Below the pieces are notes generated by a model. That model was not told the DNA's origin. It saw only the letters and a program-made list of their open reading frames with translations, and ran no database searches. A stretch of 64,000 bases of DNA from positions 16,096,001 to 16,160,000 of the forward strand of contig JAILWY010000009.1 of NCBI GenBank assembly GCA_022113835.1. Reading direction: 5' to 3'. The translations under genes and the position numbers were made by a program. The DNA comes from Atopsyche davidsoni. Taxonomy: Eukaryota > Arthropoda > Insecta > Trichoptera > Hydrobiosidae. Of this stretch, positions 38,855 to 50,199 are shown piece by piece (the stretch's first letter is position 1; each line of letters starts with the position of its first letter).

Positions 38855-39674
38855 CGACGGGTGGCTGGCAGCCCGTGGCGGAGGCTGCGTGTCGCGACGG
38901 AGGCTCTGGCGATTAATATTCATTCGAGCTAATGCAAATGATAATGTATACACACATAAAAAAAGACGCTTATAAGGCAGAATCTCTGCAATCTCTGCAA
39001 AAATGAAATGTGAAAATAATTTCAGTTGGCTCCTTCTAAAAAATGTTCATTCATTTATTGTTTTCCAAATTATATATTTTTATTCTGATGTACTTACTTT
39101 AAAAAAAATAGTTTTATTAGATGCTCGATTACCTAGGCTCATTACGTAAGATGTTTTATTATTGTCAAATATTTTTTCATAATGTTTTGTAAATATTTTT
39201 TCTACAATCCATGAATGCCTCCATTGAAAGCACTCACACTGTAAATGCGTCATAGAGTGTCATAAATTCACCGGCAACACTAGATTTAAGTCGTATTCAG
39301 TAATTTCTGATAGTTCGAATGGCATTTTCCAGGGAGTGCTTTGCCTTGTTTCCTCGGTTTCCAATGTGCGAAATAGCGAGCAGATTCAATACAGTGGCTA
39401 AGCATGTTTCTAACCATATCGATAGAAAGCCGCCAGTTGAGTTGCCTTAACTACTGGAAAATATATTTTCAAGCGTTTTTGTTAATTAGTGCAAACAAAG
39501 TGTTTGTTTGAATTGCTCAAAGCGTGTTTGAGGGCGAGTGATGCTCTATGGCTTGAGGAGACCGCACCCCACTGCGCGCAACAACCGTGCCCTTAATCTC
39601 TGCCGAAATCTTTTCGATCCGTACCTACTATTCCAGGCCCGGTTCTGGCACGACGGGCGATGTCGTCGGATGCA

Positions 39675-39745
39675 GTGGTCCTCTGTGGTCAGTGGTCTTC
39701 TGGTCGGTGGTCCTCTGGTCGGTGGTCCTCTGGTGAGTGGTCAGA
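39675..39745 (+). repeat. 15-bp minisatellite (GGTCCTCTGGTCGGT)
   Basis: Three to four units of about 15 bp built from GGTCCTCTGGTCGGT, with diverged first and last units. Confidence 0.85.
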
Positions 39746-39863
39746 GTCAGCCCCGCCGGCTCGGGGCGTGGGACGGCAATTGCGTCCGCGATCGGCCCAT
39801 GCAATATACAACAATTGGAGCATATTCCAATGACTCGGCTGGTAATTTAAGCAATCAATAGAG

Positions 39864-39879
39864 GTCAATAATTATTGAC
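39864..39879. repeat. Perfect 16-bp palindrome GTCAATAATTATTGAC
   Basis: The 16-bp sequence is its own reverse complement with no loop. It contains ATAATTAT cores of the type bound by homeodomain dimers. It lies in a patch (39850-40090) of mixed AT and CpG sequence that could be a regulatory element. Confidence 0.6.
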
Positions 39880-40089
39880 TCCTCTGCGAGAGATACAAAG
39901 GTCGCTGTGCGAGAGGCGGCCGGGGATAAATCAATTAAAGGCAAAAAGTATTGTCACAAACACTGCGGGTCATACCGGAATATGCAAACAGATAAATTAA
40001 TGACCTTTATAATGACAAATCAATTATTGTAATTTTCCTTGTTATTGCCAATGGCGCGAGATGCGATATCGCCGCGGCCCGACTCGATG

Positions 40090-41149
40090 GCCGAACTTCG
40101 GAACACAGCTCGAGCCAATTTTTTTTAATATTATTATATTTTTGCTCTATAAAGCATTAAAACTTTCAATAGACTCTTTTTTTCACTGAGTCCCTCGAGC
40201 TCTTTCTAAGTGGAATTGATTGCATACATTTTGGAATGCATCAATTTCAGTTATCCCAAATTATATCTCCCATATGCACATCAAAACAATAGGCATCCAT
40301 TAAAAAGACGCCAATAATTTTAAAAAAAAATAACCTAGCAATAAGAAACGGTCAATTTTCGAATCCTCGGTGCGAAGTGTTTTTTTACACCTGGCATAAT
40401 GTAAAAATCATGTCATAAAATTAATTAAAATAGAGTTTTATGGTTGAGATGTACAGTGCAGAAAAAACCATTAGTGGAGAAATAAACAATAAACCACCAT
40501 TACTTCTAGTTAAGTTTGCTATTTTTTTATCGGTTTAAATAAATAAAATAGTCTTTAAAACTTTGACTGCCTTTATTTTAAATTCTATAAATTCTTATAA
40601 ACTCCCAGCGTTATAGATAATGTCGCCGTCCTCTTGTAAAGCAACATCGAGGCTCACTCCTCGAGATGTCATAAGTCTTTTCATGTATGTATTTTTGGCC
40701 CTCCCTATAACCAATTATATATTTTTTTTAAATATACATATCAATAAAATAATAAAAATCTGAAATGTCTTCTCTTCACGTGTAGAATAATACAAAAATA
40801 ACTAGGTATTTTTGCAAGTACAGTGAACCTTACTATAATATTTTCTAATTCTCGAAAAGGTAGTAAAATATTTTATCGGACGCAGCAGATGCGGCATCAT
40901 ATCACTCAACGGCGAATAAAATATAAAAAGTACGGTTGTACCTCGCAGACAAGTTTTCCTCGTAACTAGCAACAGTTACAGATTTATCCGCTAAAACTTC
41001 TGCCTGCTCTTACAGCAGCAAAAACTGTTAATACGTTATATCGCTTGTAACTGAAATACTCTTACAAAAAAACCAGTCGATTTTTGTAAGATTTTCTAAA
41101 AACGTATATTTTCACTAACGGCTGTTAAAAACTTTTTTAAAGTAATAAA
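40090..41149. other. Non-coding; nothing recognised
   Basis: AT-rich sequence between the palindrome region and the first MITE copy. No feature could be supported. Confidence 0.4.
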
Positions 41150-41151
41150 TA

Positions 41152-41565
41152 CAGTAATACTCCGCTTTACGTGACCGCGTTATGCGCGGTTTCACTATAA
41201 CGCGAATTTCAAATTTCGCGTTAAAATGCCTCGCATTACGCGAATTTCTTATTTAAGAATGTGTATGAACATAATGTAGTAATTGACTTCTCTTAACAAT
41301 TAAAAACAGCGTTGGGTGTTATGAACGTATTTTACAAGAACGTTAAAAAAACGCTACCCAAAAGACAATACATGTATTTTTCAGTAAATATAACATGTAA
41401 TACTGCATAAAGTGTTCTTAGAAGTGATTGATTCAAATGATTCATATTTTTTTGTATTAAGTTTTGACTATGTATGTATGTTTAATCGTAAACCCTGATA
41501 TACGCGAATTTCACGTAACGCGATTTATTACGGAACGTATCCCTCGCGTAAAGCGGGGTACACAG
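41152..41565 (+). mobile_element. pogo/Tigger-type MITE, copy 1
   Basis: It begins CAGTAATACTCCGCTTTACG, preceded by TA, and ends CTCGCGTAAAGCGGGGTA plus a damaged terminus near 41565. The ends are inverted repeats of each other. Internally there are several ACGCGAATTTC motifs and an AATTTCGCGTT palindrome. No transposase frame exists, so it is non-autonomous. The termini (CAGT..., TA flank) are typical of the pogo/Tigger branch of Tc1/mariner. A second copy in opposite orientation lies at 59402-59787. Confidence 0.85.
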
Positions 41566-44500
41566 TTGAAATGCGGATTGCGCGCTGTCGATGATCCTGC
41601 AATAAATTTTCAGGTCGATTCGTAGGAAGGAAAACAGTTGCTTGTATATAAGCAGTTGAAACGTCACTTCACCTTGTGGAGTGAAAAAATATTTAAAATT
41701 TTAAATACTTGTAAAAGTATATTGCGATAGAAGTGTCAATGCTGTGCGGGTGCTGCGATGGAGCAGCAGCCGGTGAAGTCTCCGCCTCGACAGGAACCGG
41801 CGAGTGACGAAGTCCGGTCCGACTATCACGCGACGCTTTATAACACAAAAGCGACCTCTGAACCCGCGTGACTTTGAATATCAATGAATTTCACGAACAC
41901 AACGGTCGCTGCTAATCTACGGCGACTCGTCGATCAAAGCAAATATGTTTTTGTGATTTTACGCCGAGTTGTAATACTCGCGGCGGCCCCTTTCATCGGA
42001 GGTGGCGACATTCCTCGCCGTTCTTTGGGTAATTGATACCAACGCGCTGGAGATTATGATTTATTGTGATGCCGGACGATGGGCGCTCGGCTCTGCGGCT
42101 CGAATCTAGCTGTTATCTGTTTTTCTGCGTATATTCTCATTTAATCACTGAGTTTGATTTTTAGTAAACAAATTTTTAATCAAATATATTCAAACATCTC
42201 AAAGTTGAAATACGGAATCACAATAGGATTTTTCACCGGTTAAAAAAAATACTGCATCATACCGGTTTCTTTCATTATATAAATTTAAGCTGAAATGAGA
42301 ATTCATAGATAAGCGATTGCATCGTGAGAAACGCTGAATCGGCACGCTCTTTCGATTTCTCGAGGAGAGGAGCACATTGAAATGCTGAGTCTGTTTTTCG
42401 TAGATGCGAACAGACGTTCTGGGGGGTTCTACTCTTATTCCGCTTCTCCATCTTCGCTTGTCGACTGCCTGCCGCATATCGAGATCGGGGCTATCTTGCG
42501 GTTCTGTTCATTCGAAACCCGCGCAGTTTCTTTTCCGCGGCCTCCGGTTCCAGCCGAAGATGATAATGCCCGTCTGGGTGTGGCTATAAAAAATCCGGAA
42601 CCACCTATTGTAACTGCAATGCGAATTCACCTGGCGTGTCCTTGAAAACCACTTTTGCTTTTGGCTCGTCTGTTGTCGGTACACCCGAGGGTCATTTGAT
42701 CAGCCTTACGAAAAATATTATTACTAACTTTTTTTGTAAACAAAAAATCGATTTTATTGTTAGCACTAGCGTCCGGCAAGTGCTCTTTTAGAATAGACGT
42801 ATTAAAAAGGTAACCACCATCAACCAGAGTGCTGTTGCAAGCTCGGAAACAGGTGAAAGCTGCCCCAAGTTAAGTCCCGAGGATGGGCTGGACGCCTGGT
42901 GTATTTTAAGATTAATTCGTCAAATTTCTCTTGAATAATCTAGGACGCTTTAGCTTAAGTTTATTTTAAACTGTCATTAAATGCTGCGCGATGAGCTTCT
43001 GCTCGTGATTTTTCTCCATTTTTTATTTTTTTCTTCGCCAACTTCCCTCTGTTAAATGTACTCGCTTTATTATTGCGTTAGAATGTTGACTTAAAAAAAC
43101 TGCTCATAAGAAGTTGTTTTGAAACAGTAAATAATAACAGATATTCTAAAAATTCCAAACTGGTTGGCGAAGAATCCACATTTTTTGTTGTGAATTAATA
43201 TTCGCGGTCCTAATCGCTCTGCGGCCGAGAGCGCAAACAGGAACATGCTCACTCATCTTGCTTTATTACTCCACTACGATAATTATTTTCTAGTTCTAAA
43301 TTTATAAGAGATAACACCAACTGAATATAATAATGCGCATTACTATAAATAAAAGAAAATAATAATATAACTATTGCATCGTAATGCAGCCGACGTAAGT
43401 TCACAATACTTATTTATGATATTCAACATCAATGCTTACTTTTTTTACAGGTTCCGATTCAAAAGTAAATAAAAATACAAAGTAAAAAAAACACGATAGG
43501 AAAATTCTTTGAGAATAAACCCTCACTCGCTAACGAACAGTATATTAGAATATTAAGTATTGAAGTTTGGATCTGTTAAGTGTGTGTTTGCTGTTATTCT
43601 TAATTGTATGTTTTTTATCTCTTTTTTCAAGCGAATGAGACTCAGACGGTCGTACGAGTGCATACATATTTTGGTTATAAATTAAATGTCATTGTTTTGG
43701 TTTGACTGATCGTTGGACAATCAAAGCTGTTCTGGCGTTGTGTTGTGCGGTGCAAATTTTTTTAAAAAACCTGGTGTGAAGTTGGCCGAGCTTGCCGCCT
43801 GGTCCATAGGCAACCCATCGGGCGTTGAAGAGCCATCGCGCCGGGATGTATAATTTTTTAAATAGATGATCGCAGAGCCCAATGACTAAATTTACCTTAA
43901 CCTTATTTAAAAAAAGTTAAGCCCAAACTTTCGTCGCTGTGCGTCCAGCTCTGTCTGCCCAGACGCACGAAGCGTAGGCAACCTGAGGTTCAACGCCCCC
44001 ATGGTGAAGCTGCTCCATGATTTCAGGGGACACCTCCATGGCGGTTTGGCAATTCAGATTTGTACCGCTTTTTTCTGCCTTTTACCACTTTATTACAAGC
44101 TGACGGTACGCCGCGACCAGTTGAGGTTTTTGTCAATCGTTTCTCTGCGATTTTGAGGTTTTTCACTTTGCACAGTAGATATGATAATTTCAACTTGTTA
44201 TTTTGTAACCTCTCGAGATATCAAGTTACAAACATGAACAACCCCAGCTAATGGAGCAGCAGCTTCCAGCACCGTAAAAAAATTAAAATGATAAAATCTG
44301 ATTGTTTGCTTTAACCGTCAAAAGCAAGAGTTGCATTGATGTAGGGATTACCGTGCATTTTCCGGGCGAGTTGAGTTTACCCACTGGGCAGGTGACTATT
44401 AGAAGGCATAAATTCCGACATTTCGTGACTAAAAAACAAACGATCGGGAGCGTCCGTTTGACTGGAAAATGGCCAATTACGTTAGTGACCCTCCCCGCTC

Positions 44501-46304
44501 TCTTTTTCACTTTGAATGCAAATGGCGATGGCCTCCGATCCCAACAATAGAGTGCTCGACGCGGATGGAAAGTGGAAAAGCAATTATTCAGGACCGGCTC
44601 GGAAATGCTGCGGCGACCATCGGGGCTCATGAAAACTAATCTTTCAATTAGCTGAGGTTATCTCACATAAAATTAATATATTTTTATTTCCATAGCTATT
44701 AAATGCAATATTTTGAATATGAATTGTGAACGAATTGCATCATTTATTAAAAAAACATTTTTTTAAGGCACCTAGCTTCTGACTATAAACATTCAAAAGT
44801 ACTATTAAATTTGAGCAGCTCAATAGTCAGGAAATAACGAAAATACTTTTTAGAGTTGGCTTTTATATCTATAATATAATTTTCTGAATGCTTTCTTTTA
44901 TAACTTTCATACTAAGAATTTAAAAATTATTCTCGCTATTCAGTCATTCGTGCTACAAATAAAACCATTCTTCGTGAAAAAACCGTATACCAGTCTGTAT
45001 ATTTCTGAATACATATTGATGCCGCCACACAAAATGTGTGCGAGATCTGCAAAAGTAGCTATTTATATCGGGGGGTGTACAGCAGCATTACTAATACATG
45101 ACATGAATAATAATTTACCGAGATGGTCACCCCATCAGCGGTTTTCCTGCGGGCGTGAAGATCGTAAAAAAATCATTAGTCTCTTTCTGACATCCTGGCA
45201 GGTCCTATGTGCGTCCCTCTCCGTCCCTCTCCGGCCGCGTCGCCCATAATGTACGAGTGCCGGAATATTGAGCTACAAACTGCGAGTTGGCCGCTCTCAA
45301 GGCAAGAAATAAGCAGCGATGAAAAAATAGGAAATTCTCACTTTTGATAATAATAAATTCGTCTTCTTTACTTACTCTTCTTGAGAAAAAAAAATCAAAT
45401 ATATAAACAACAAAACGCTTTCTTTCGGGGAGCATTATTGATCTTGTTTTTCTTATACTGAGTGTCATGAAGGGTTGTATTCCACTGCAAATATTTTATG
45501 CTTGTATACCCTTTGAAGTGGCGACCGTATACCGACTATTGCATTTTAGTGATATCTCTGTCAAATCTGCAATATAAAAGAGAAAACTGCACTGCTCTGT
45601 AAGAGTAAAAACCGCAGGGACAAGGCAGATAGGCCATCAATGAAAAGCAATTGCGACTGAAAAGTATTCGGAATTTACTTTGGATTTTTAATTTGAACAG
45701 AAGTAAAAAAATAACTCGTCGATAGTCATTGAATCGCAGAACATTAACATCAATAAAATATCTCCTGGATCACGTCAGGACCTCACTAGACCTCCCCCTC
45801 TTGTCCACTAATAGTCTGCATGCATAAAACTATATTATTATTATTCTACATTAAAAATTATAAAATCGTGCATTTTTGTTTAGCGAAGTTCCACTATCCG
45901 AAAAGTAAACGATAAGTCGCCGGTGCCTGAATCAGCGCTTTATCTTATCTATCAAATACATTTTACAAATAAATAAGAAGTTGATCGAGCGCCGAGGATT
46001 ATACAGCTCCAAGATTTCCTATTAATTCACCGTTATCGAATGTGATTTGTGTTTTTCGTCGCGATTTGTAACACTTCACACGAATCAAATATTTTAATTT
46101 AAAAAACACTTCTGACTTTATTAATCTACCTGGCGTTGGTTTGTTGTTAAAACATGCATAGAGCACTAGGTGTTTCAGATATACCTTAACAAATTTAAAC
46201 TTATTTTTAACGAAATAAAATAAAATAAATTTTTAATAAACGGTCGTACATGTTGCCATTAGATACATTTTTTCTATGTAGGTGTCTATTTTTTTTGATC
46301 TTCT
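41566..46304. other. Non-coding stretch
   Basis: AT-rich, with moderate-GC patches at 41740-42120, 42420-42640, 43920-44050 and 44340-44630. A T-rich acceptor-like tract ends at 43450 (TTTTTTTACAG), but no protein-like frame follows it. Nothing could be supported. Confidence 0.4.
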
Positions 46305-46380
46305 TCTTCAAGTGTCTCTCCTCAGAGGAGGTTGGCGACCATCTCACTCAACATATATTTATGCTAAACCAGTGTTCACA
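46305..46380 (+). repeat. Dispersed repeat with CTCAGAGGAGGTTGGCGACC, copy 2
   Basis: Longest of the three copies. It starts CTTCTTCAAGTGTCTCTCCT, contains the GAGGAGGTTGGCGACCATCT core, and ends ATGCTAAACCAGTGTTCACA. It matches copy 1 in the core and in the tail. Confidence 0.75.
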
Positions 46381-48631
46381 GTTTTCTTAGGAAGAACAGC
46401 GTAGTGGATCTCCGGAACCTTCTACACCGCAGTTTTTTTTATTAATACTTTATTTCAGTTCTACACGGAGAAATCATCTGCATCTGTTTATAAAAATATA
46501 CTAAGAATCAGTTTGTTTGTTTAATATTATTATTTAATATTATATTGAAAATGATGTAGGTGAATCGCCCCGGTGAAGAGCGCCGCTGACCTCTGGGGAC
46601 AAGTGGGAATTAGAAAATTGGAATTAAATGCCTGTCGAACTAATTTAATTTTATAATAAGTTATGCTCATGGCTCTGACTCGTGTCGGCGATCGCTCGCT
46701 GCTCAGTGGCCGTGCAAACTTCTTGAACTGAAGGTTATTCAATTCAAAAGCAATCGTGTACATATATTATGACGTTCAATTATTATCAATATATTCTGAA
46801 ATATACTATTGAACATTGTATAATGATACCAATACACAGTTCAATACAAATAGTTCTGAGTCTCCTGAAATAAAATAAATACCCAAAGAAAAAAGCTATC
46901 AGATTTTTTGATGTGTGAATTTTCTTCCAGGGCGACTAAAAGTTTTACTGTCATTTTATAAATCGTATTAAATTCATTTCATTGTATTGAAATGGATATT
47001 GATATAAAAAAAATACCACCAGAAGATTTTTGTCAGTATTTTATACATATTTAAAGCTTTCAAAACTACTAAGATATATTCAATGAAATAAAGTAATTCA
47101 TAATTACTACTTGTTGAATATAATAATGTTTTAACTGACATGCGATAGTAAGATTATTTTAAAAAAAAACATTTGAAATATAATTTATATTTATATAATT
47201 TATGTCTGGAAACTCGTATTTTTAACTGTAGAATATATAATTCTATCCTGATTAAATATCCGAACTGAATAAAATGCGATTCCGGTGAATATTATTCCCA
47301 CAGAACGTCGCAGCACTTCAGTGTGGTTTATTAAAACACTTCCCAAAAAATCATCTATTTTTTATTTGTATATTGTGACTATAATAATTTGCTTTTTTGT
47401 TTGTCAATAATAACCCAAGTTCCTGTCACATATTTCATGTAATTTTGAACGAATTATATTAACAAACAATAATTTTGATTATATGTTGTCCCTAGTCCTT
47501 TAAACATATTTTTTGTTAAATTGACTTTTTTCTCATGACGACAGAATGTTGACTGTTTACTTCCCCTAATGTTATTTTTTTTGTGTTTTGGGGAAATTAA
47601 ACAAGGTAAGCAGGTTGCTGCTGATTATATGTTTATTCATTGTAAGCAGAATCCGGTCACATAACATTTACTATTCTATTAGGTTGTTGATCTATTTAAA
47701 ACTAACAAAAAAAATTAAAAGGAAGCATTTCAACTGCGATTTACAACAACCATCAAATTTTACATCAGCGCCCAGGCAGAGAAAAAAGAGTTTTTTAGAA
47801 ATTACAGCTCTAAGCTTCTGAAACATCTAAAGTCCTGTCTATATATCTGTAACCTCAAGCTTCATTATTTACGATTTACACGGGATTTTTCACAGATGAT
47901 GTCATTTATCTTTATAAAAAAAACAGCTTTGACATGTCGCTGACGCCACGACACGCTACTGACTCCCAGCAGCGTCCCGAGCACATCTCTGGCAGGAGCT
48001 CTTCTGTGACTTCACTCCTAATAATGATGCTAATAATACTCGTGATGATGAATCAATTATCAATTGCCTGTCCGAGCAGCAGCCGCCGTGAGCGATCTCC
48101 CTGTCGGTGCACAAATCAAGCTTATTGTCTTCCGTTGGTTTTCAGGTCATGTGTCGTCCAATCACTCGAAAGGTGCAATTACATCTGACATGACATCTTG
48201 AGAGTCGAATCTTTGATATATAATGGTTTCATCATATTGAAAACCTATAAAAATGGTAGAGATGAGAATTTAATATAAAAGCTTAGCGCCCTGGGCAGAG
48301 AGACATGAAACCAAGGAACTGACGTTTTATCTCTTCATCGTTTTTTTGTTTACAAGCGTTTGGTAAATGTTGAAAACGAAGTTAGATAAGTCGTACAGAT
48401 TGGATGAATGCTTAATTATGTTATATTATTTAATTAGTATGAATTCCATTAGTATTGATATATATTAAAGACACAAGTCATCTTAAAAATTTTGTAATAA
48501 ACCATAAGCAGAAAGTGGGTGTCACTCCTCAAATAAAATATAAATATAAAAATACAGCGATTTTTTCGTTGTTTAAATATCTGTATATGGATCCTTTTTA
48601 TCTTGTAAAAAAGAAAAAAAATCATTTCTAT
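46381..48631. other. Non-coding; nothing recognised
   Basis: AT-rich; a GC patch at 47940-48130 is open in one plus frame but resembles no known protein. Confidence 0.4.
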
Positions 48632-48700
48632 ACTCTTCTTCAAGTCCCTCTCCTCAGAGGAGGTTGGGAACCATCTCATTAAACATATTCTGAGCCAGAA
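48632..48700 (+). repeat. Dispersed repeat with CTCAGAGGAGGTTGG core, copy 3
   Basis: CTCTTCTTCAAGTCCCTCTC then CTCAGAGGAGGTTGGGAACC and a diverged tail (ATTCTGAGCCAG). Same orientation as the other two copies. Confidence 0.7.
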
Positions 48701-50055
48701 TTACTAATTTGGTTCCCGCACTCCCGACTTCCAGCCACTGGCGCAAATTCCGAATCCGCATTCTCTTTCCAATACCTCTTTTTCCTTAAATTTTTCCCTG
48801 GACTAGGAAATGGCTTTATTTGATATTTCGACAAATATGGCCAATACAGGATACCTTACGTTTTTTTTCCTTCTTCAAGAGTTCTGTGGAAGACTTTCGT
48901 TTGTGTCGTGGTCAACCCTATAACCTCCTATAAAGCCATATTTAGAACGCCTCGATTTTTCGCATCGTATGCGTAAGTAAGTGTATCTAAATTACAAAAA
49001 AGTAAACAAAAAAAAAAACAAAAAAAACGTGGCAACTCGGACGATGCATTAGACAGGACGTTTCCTATTGTTTTCGTAAATCAAAATTTCAGAAGCTTTG
49101 TATCGGCCGCCGTCCCGGGCTTTATTTTTTTTGAGGATTTATTTTTTGTTTGTTGCCTTGCAATATGAGGGATGTTTTTTTTTTCCATTCCATAATCGCG
49201 TAAGGGCTCCTTGCTGTGTCCAATGCGAGACGTTCAAGGTCGCTCCCATCATTAATTTCGAGTCGGTGCAGGTAGGGAGGCTTGTTGTTTTTTTTCAGTG
49301 CAGGATGCGCCGCTTGCCAAAACTAAATAAGCGCCGCGTGCAGAGACCTCGTCTCGAATAAACGTAAATAATAACAATAAAATTAATAATCGCAACTAAA
49401 CAATATTCATTGCAATAGTAATATTTTACTCGTTGAATATATGTATTGTTTTTATTGTGTTATTTTATTTTGAGTAATCAAATACGTATAAATGAAATAA
49501 CGTTTATTTATATTTTACCTAGAATATTAAAATTATTTTCTTTAAAACATCAAATAGATACAAATAAATATCTGCCTTCAGAAGTGAGTTAATTAATTGA
49601 TATAAACTCTTTTTAAGCTCGAAGGTGCCTACTTAGCATATTGACGAATCTAGTTGCGTCCAAACATAAAAATTACGGGTATTACCAAATGTTTATTTTA
49701 ATATAAATCTAAAAAATCTATTTTTAATTTAGACAGTAAAATGGGTAGTCAAACACTTTCAATTGGGTTAAAAGGAGGTTTAATAGTGGTAAAATATTGG
49801 GATGTATGTGTATTTCTTGCCGCTTCGTCACAAAGGAAGCGTTAAATAATATAAGTGTTTCAAATTTATAAAAGTGTAGTTTTTTTTAAATATGATAGCA
49901 AGATAGCATGTTTGAATCTAGAAAAATTATTACGCAAATAAAAATGTCTCCATACTATTTAAAAATGTGTAAAATATAAAATAATAAATAATAGGTAGGA
50001 AACAAAATTTAAAATGTAAATAATGTGCTATGTTGCCATCCAAGGCAGTCCATCT
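48701..50055. other. Non-coding; nothing recognised
   Basis: AT-rich with A/T homopolymer runs. A plus-strand frame at 49098-49361 is hydrophobic and unrecognised. Confidence 0.4.
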
Positions 50056-50199
50056 TCATCCCGGAATGTGACAATAATACCCGGAGAGGTTGCTCTGGCC
50101 TACACCCAGGTAGTAGTTTTTATGATTTACGTCTTTCTTAAGCATTTCTACGAATCTGTCCCAGGCTCCTAAACGGTGGGCCGCAAGGTCTAGTGCCAT
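50056..50199 (-). pseudogene. Unassigned protein-like ORF fragment
   Basis: A 47-codon frame on the minus strand from ATG at 50199 to TGA at 50058-50056. The peptide starts MALDLAAHRLGAWDRFVEML and ends YYCHIPG. It looks more protein-like than surrounding frames, with an amphipathic helix-like first half and balanced composition. The frame is closed upstream by TGA 11 codons before the ATG. It may be a remnant of a transposon ORF or a terminal exon (a possible acceptor CACTAG lies just upstream of the codons for Leu-Ala-Ala). No family is recognised. Confidence 0.25.
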
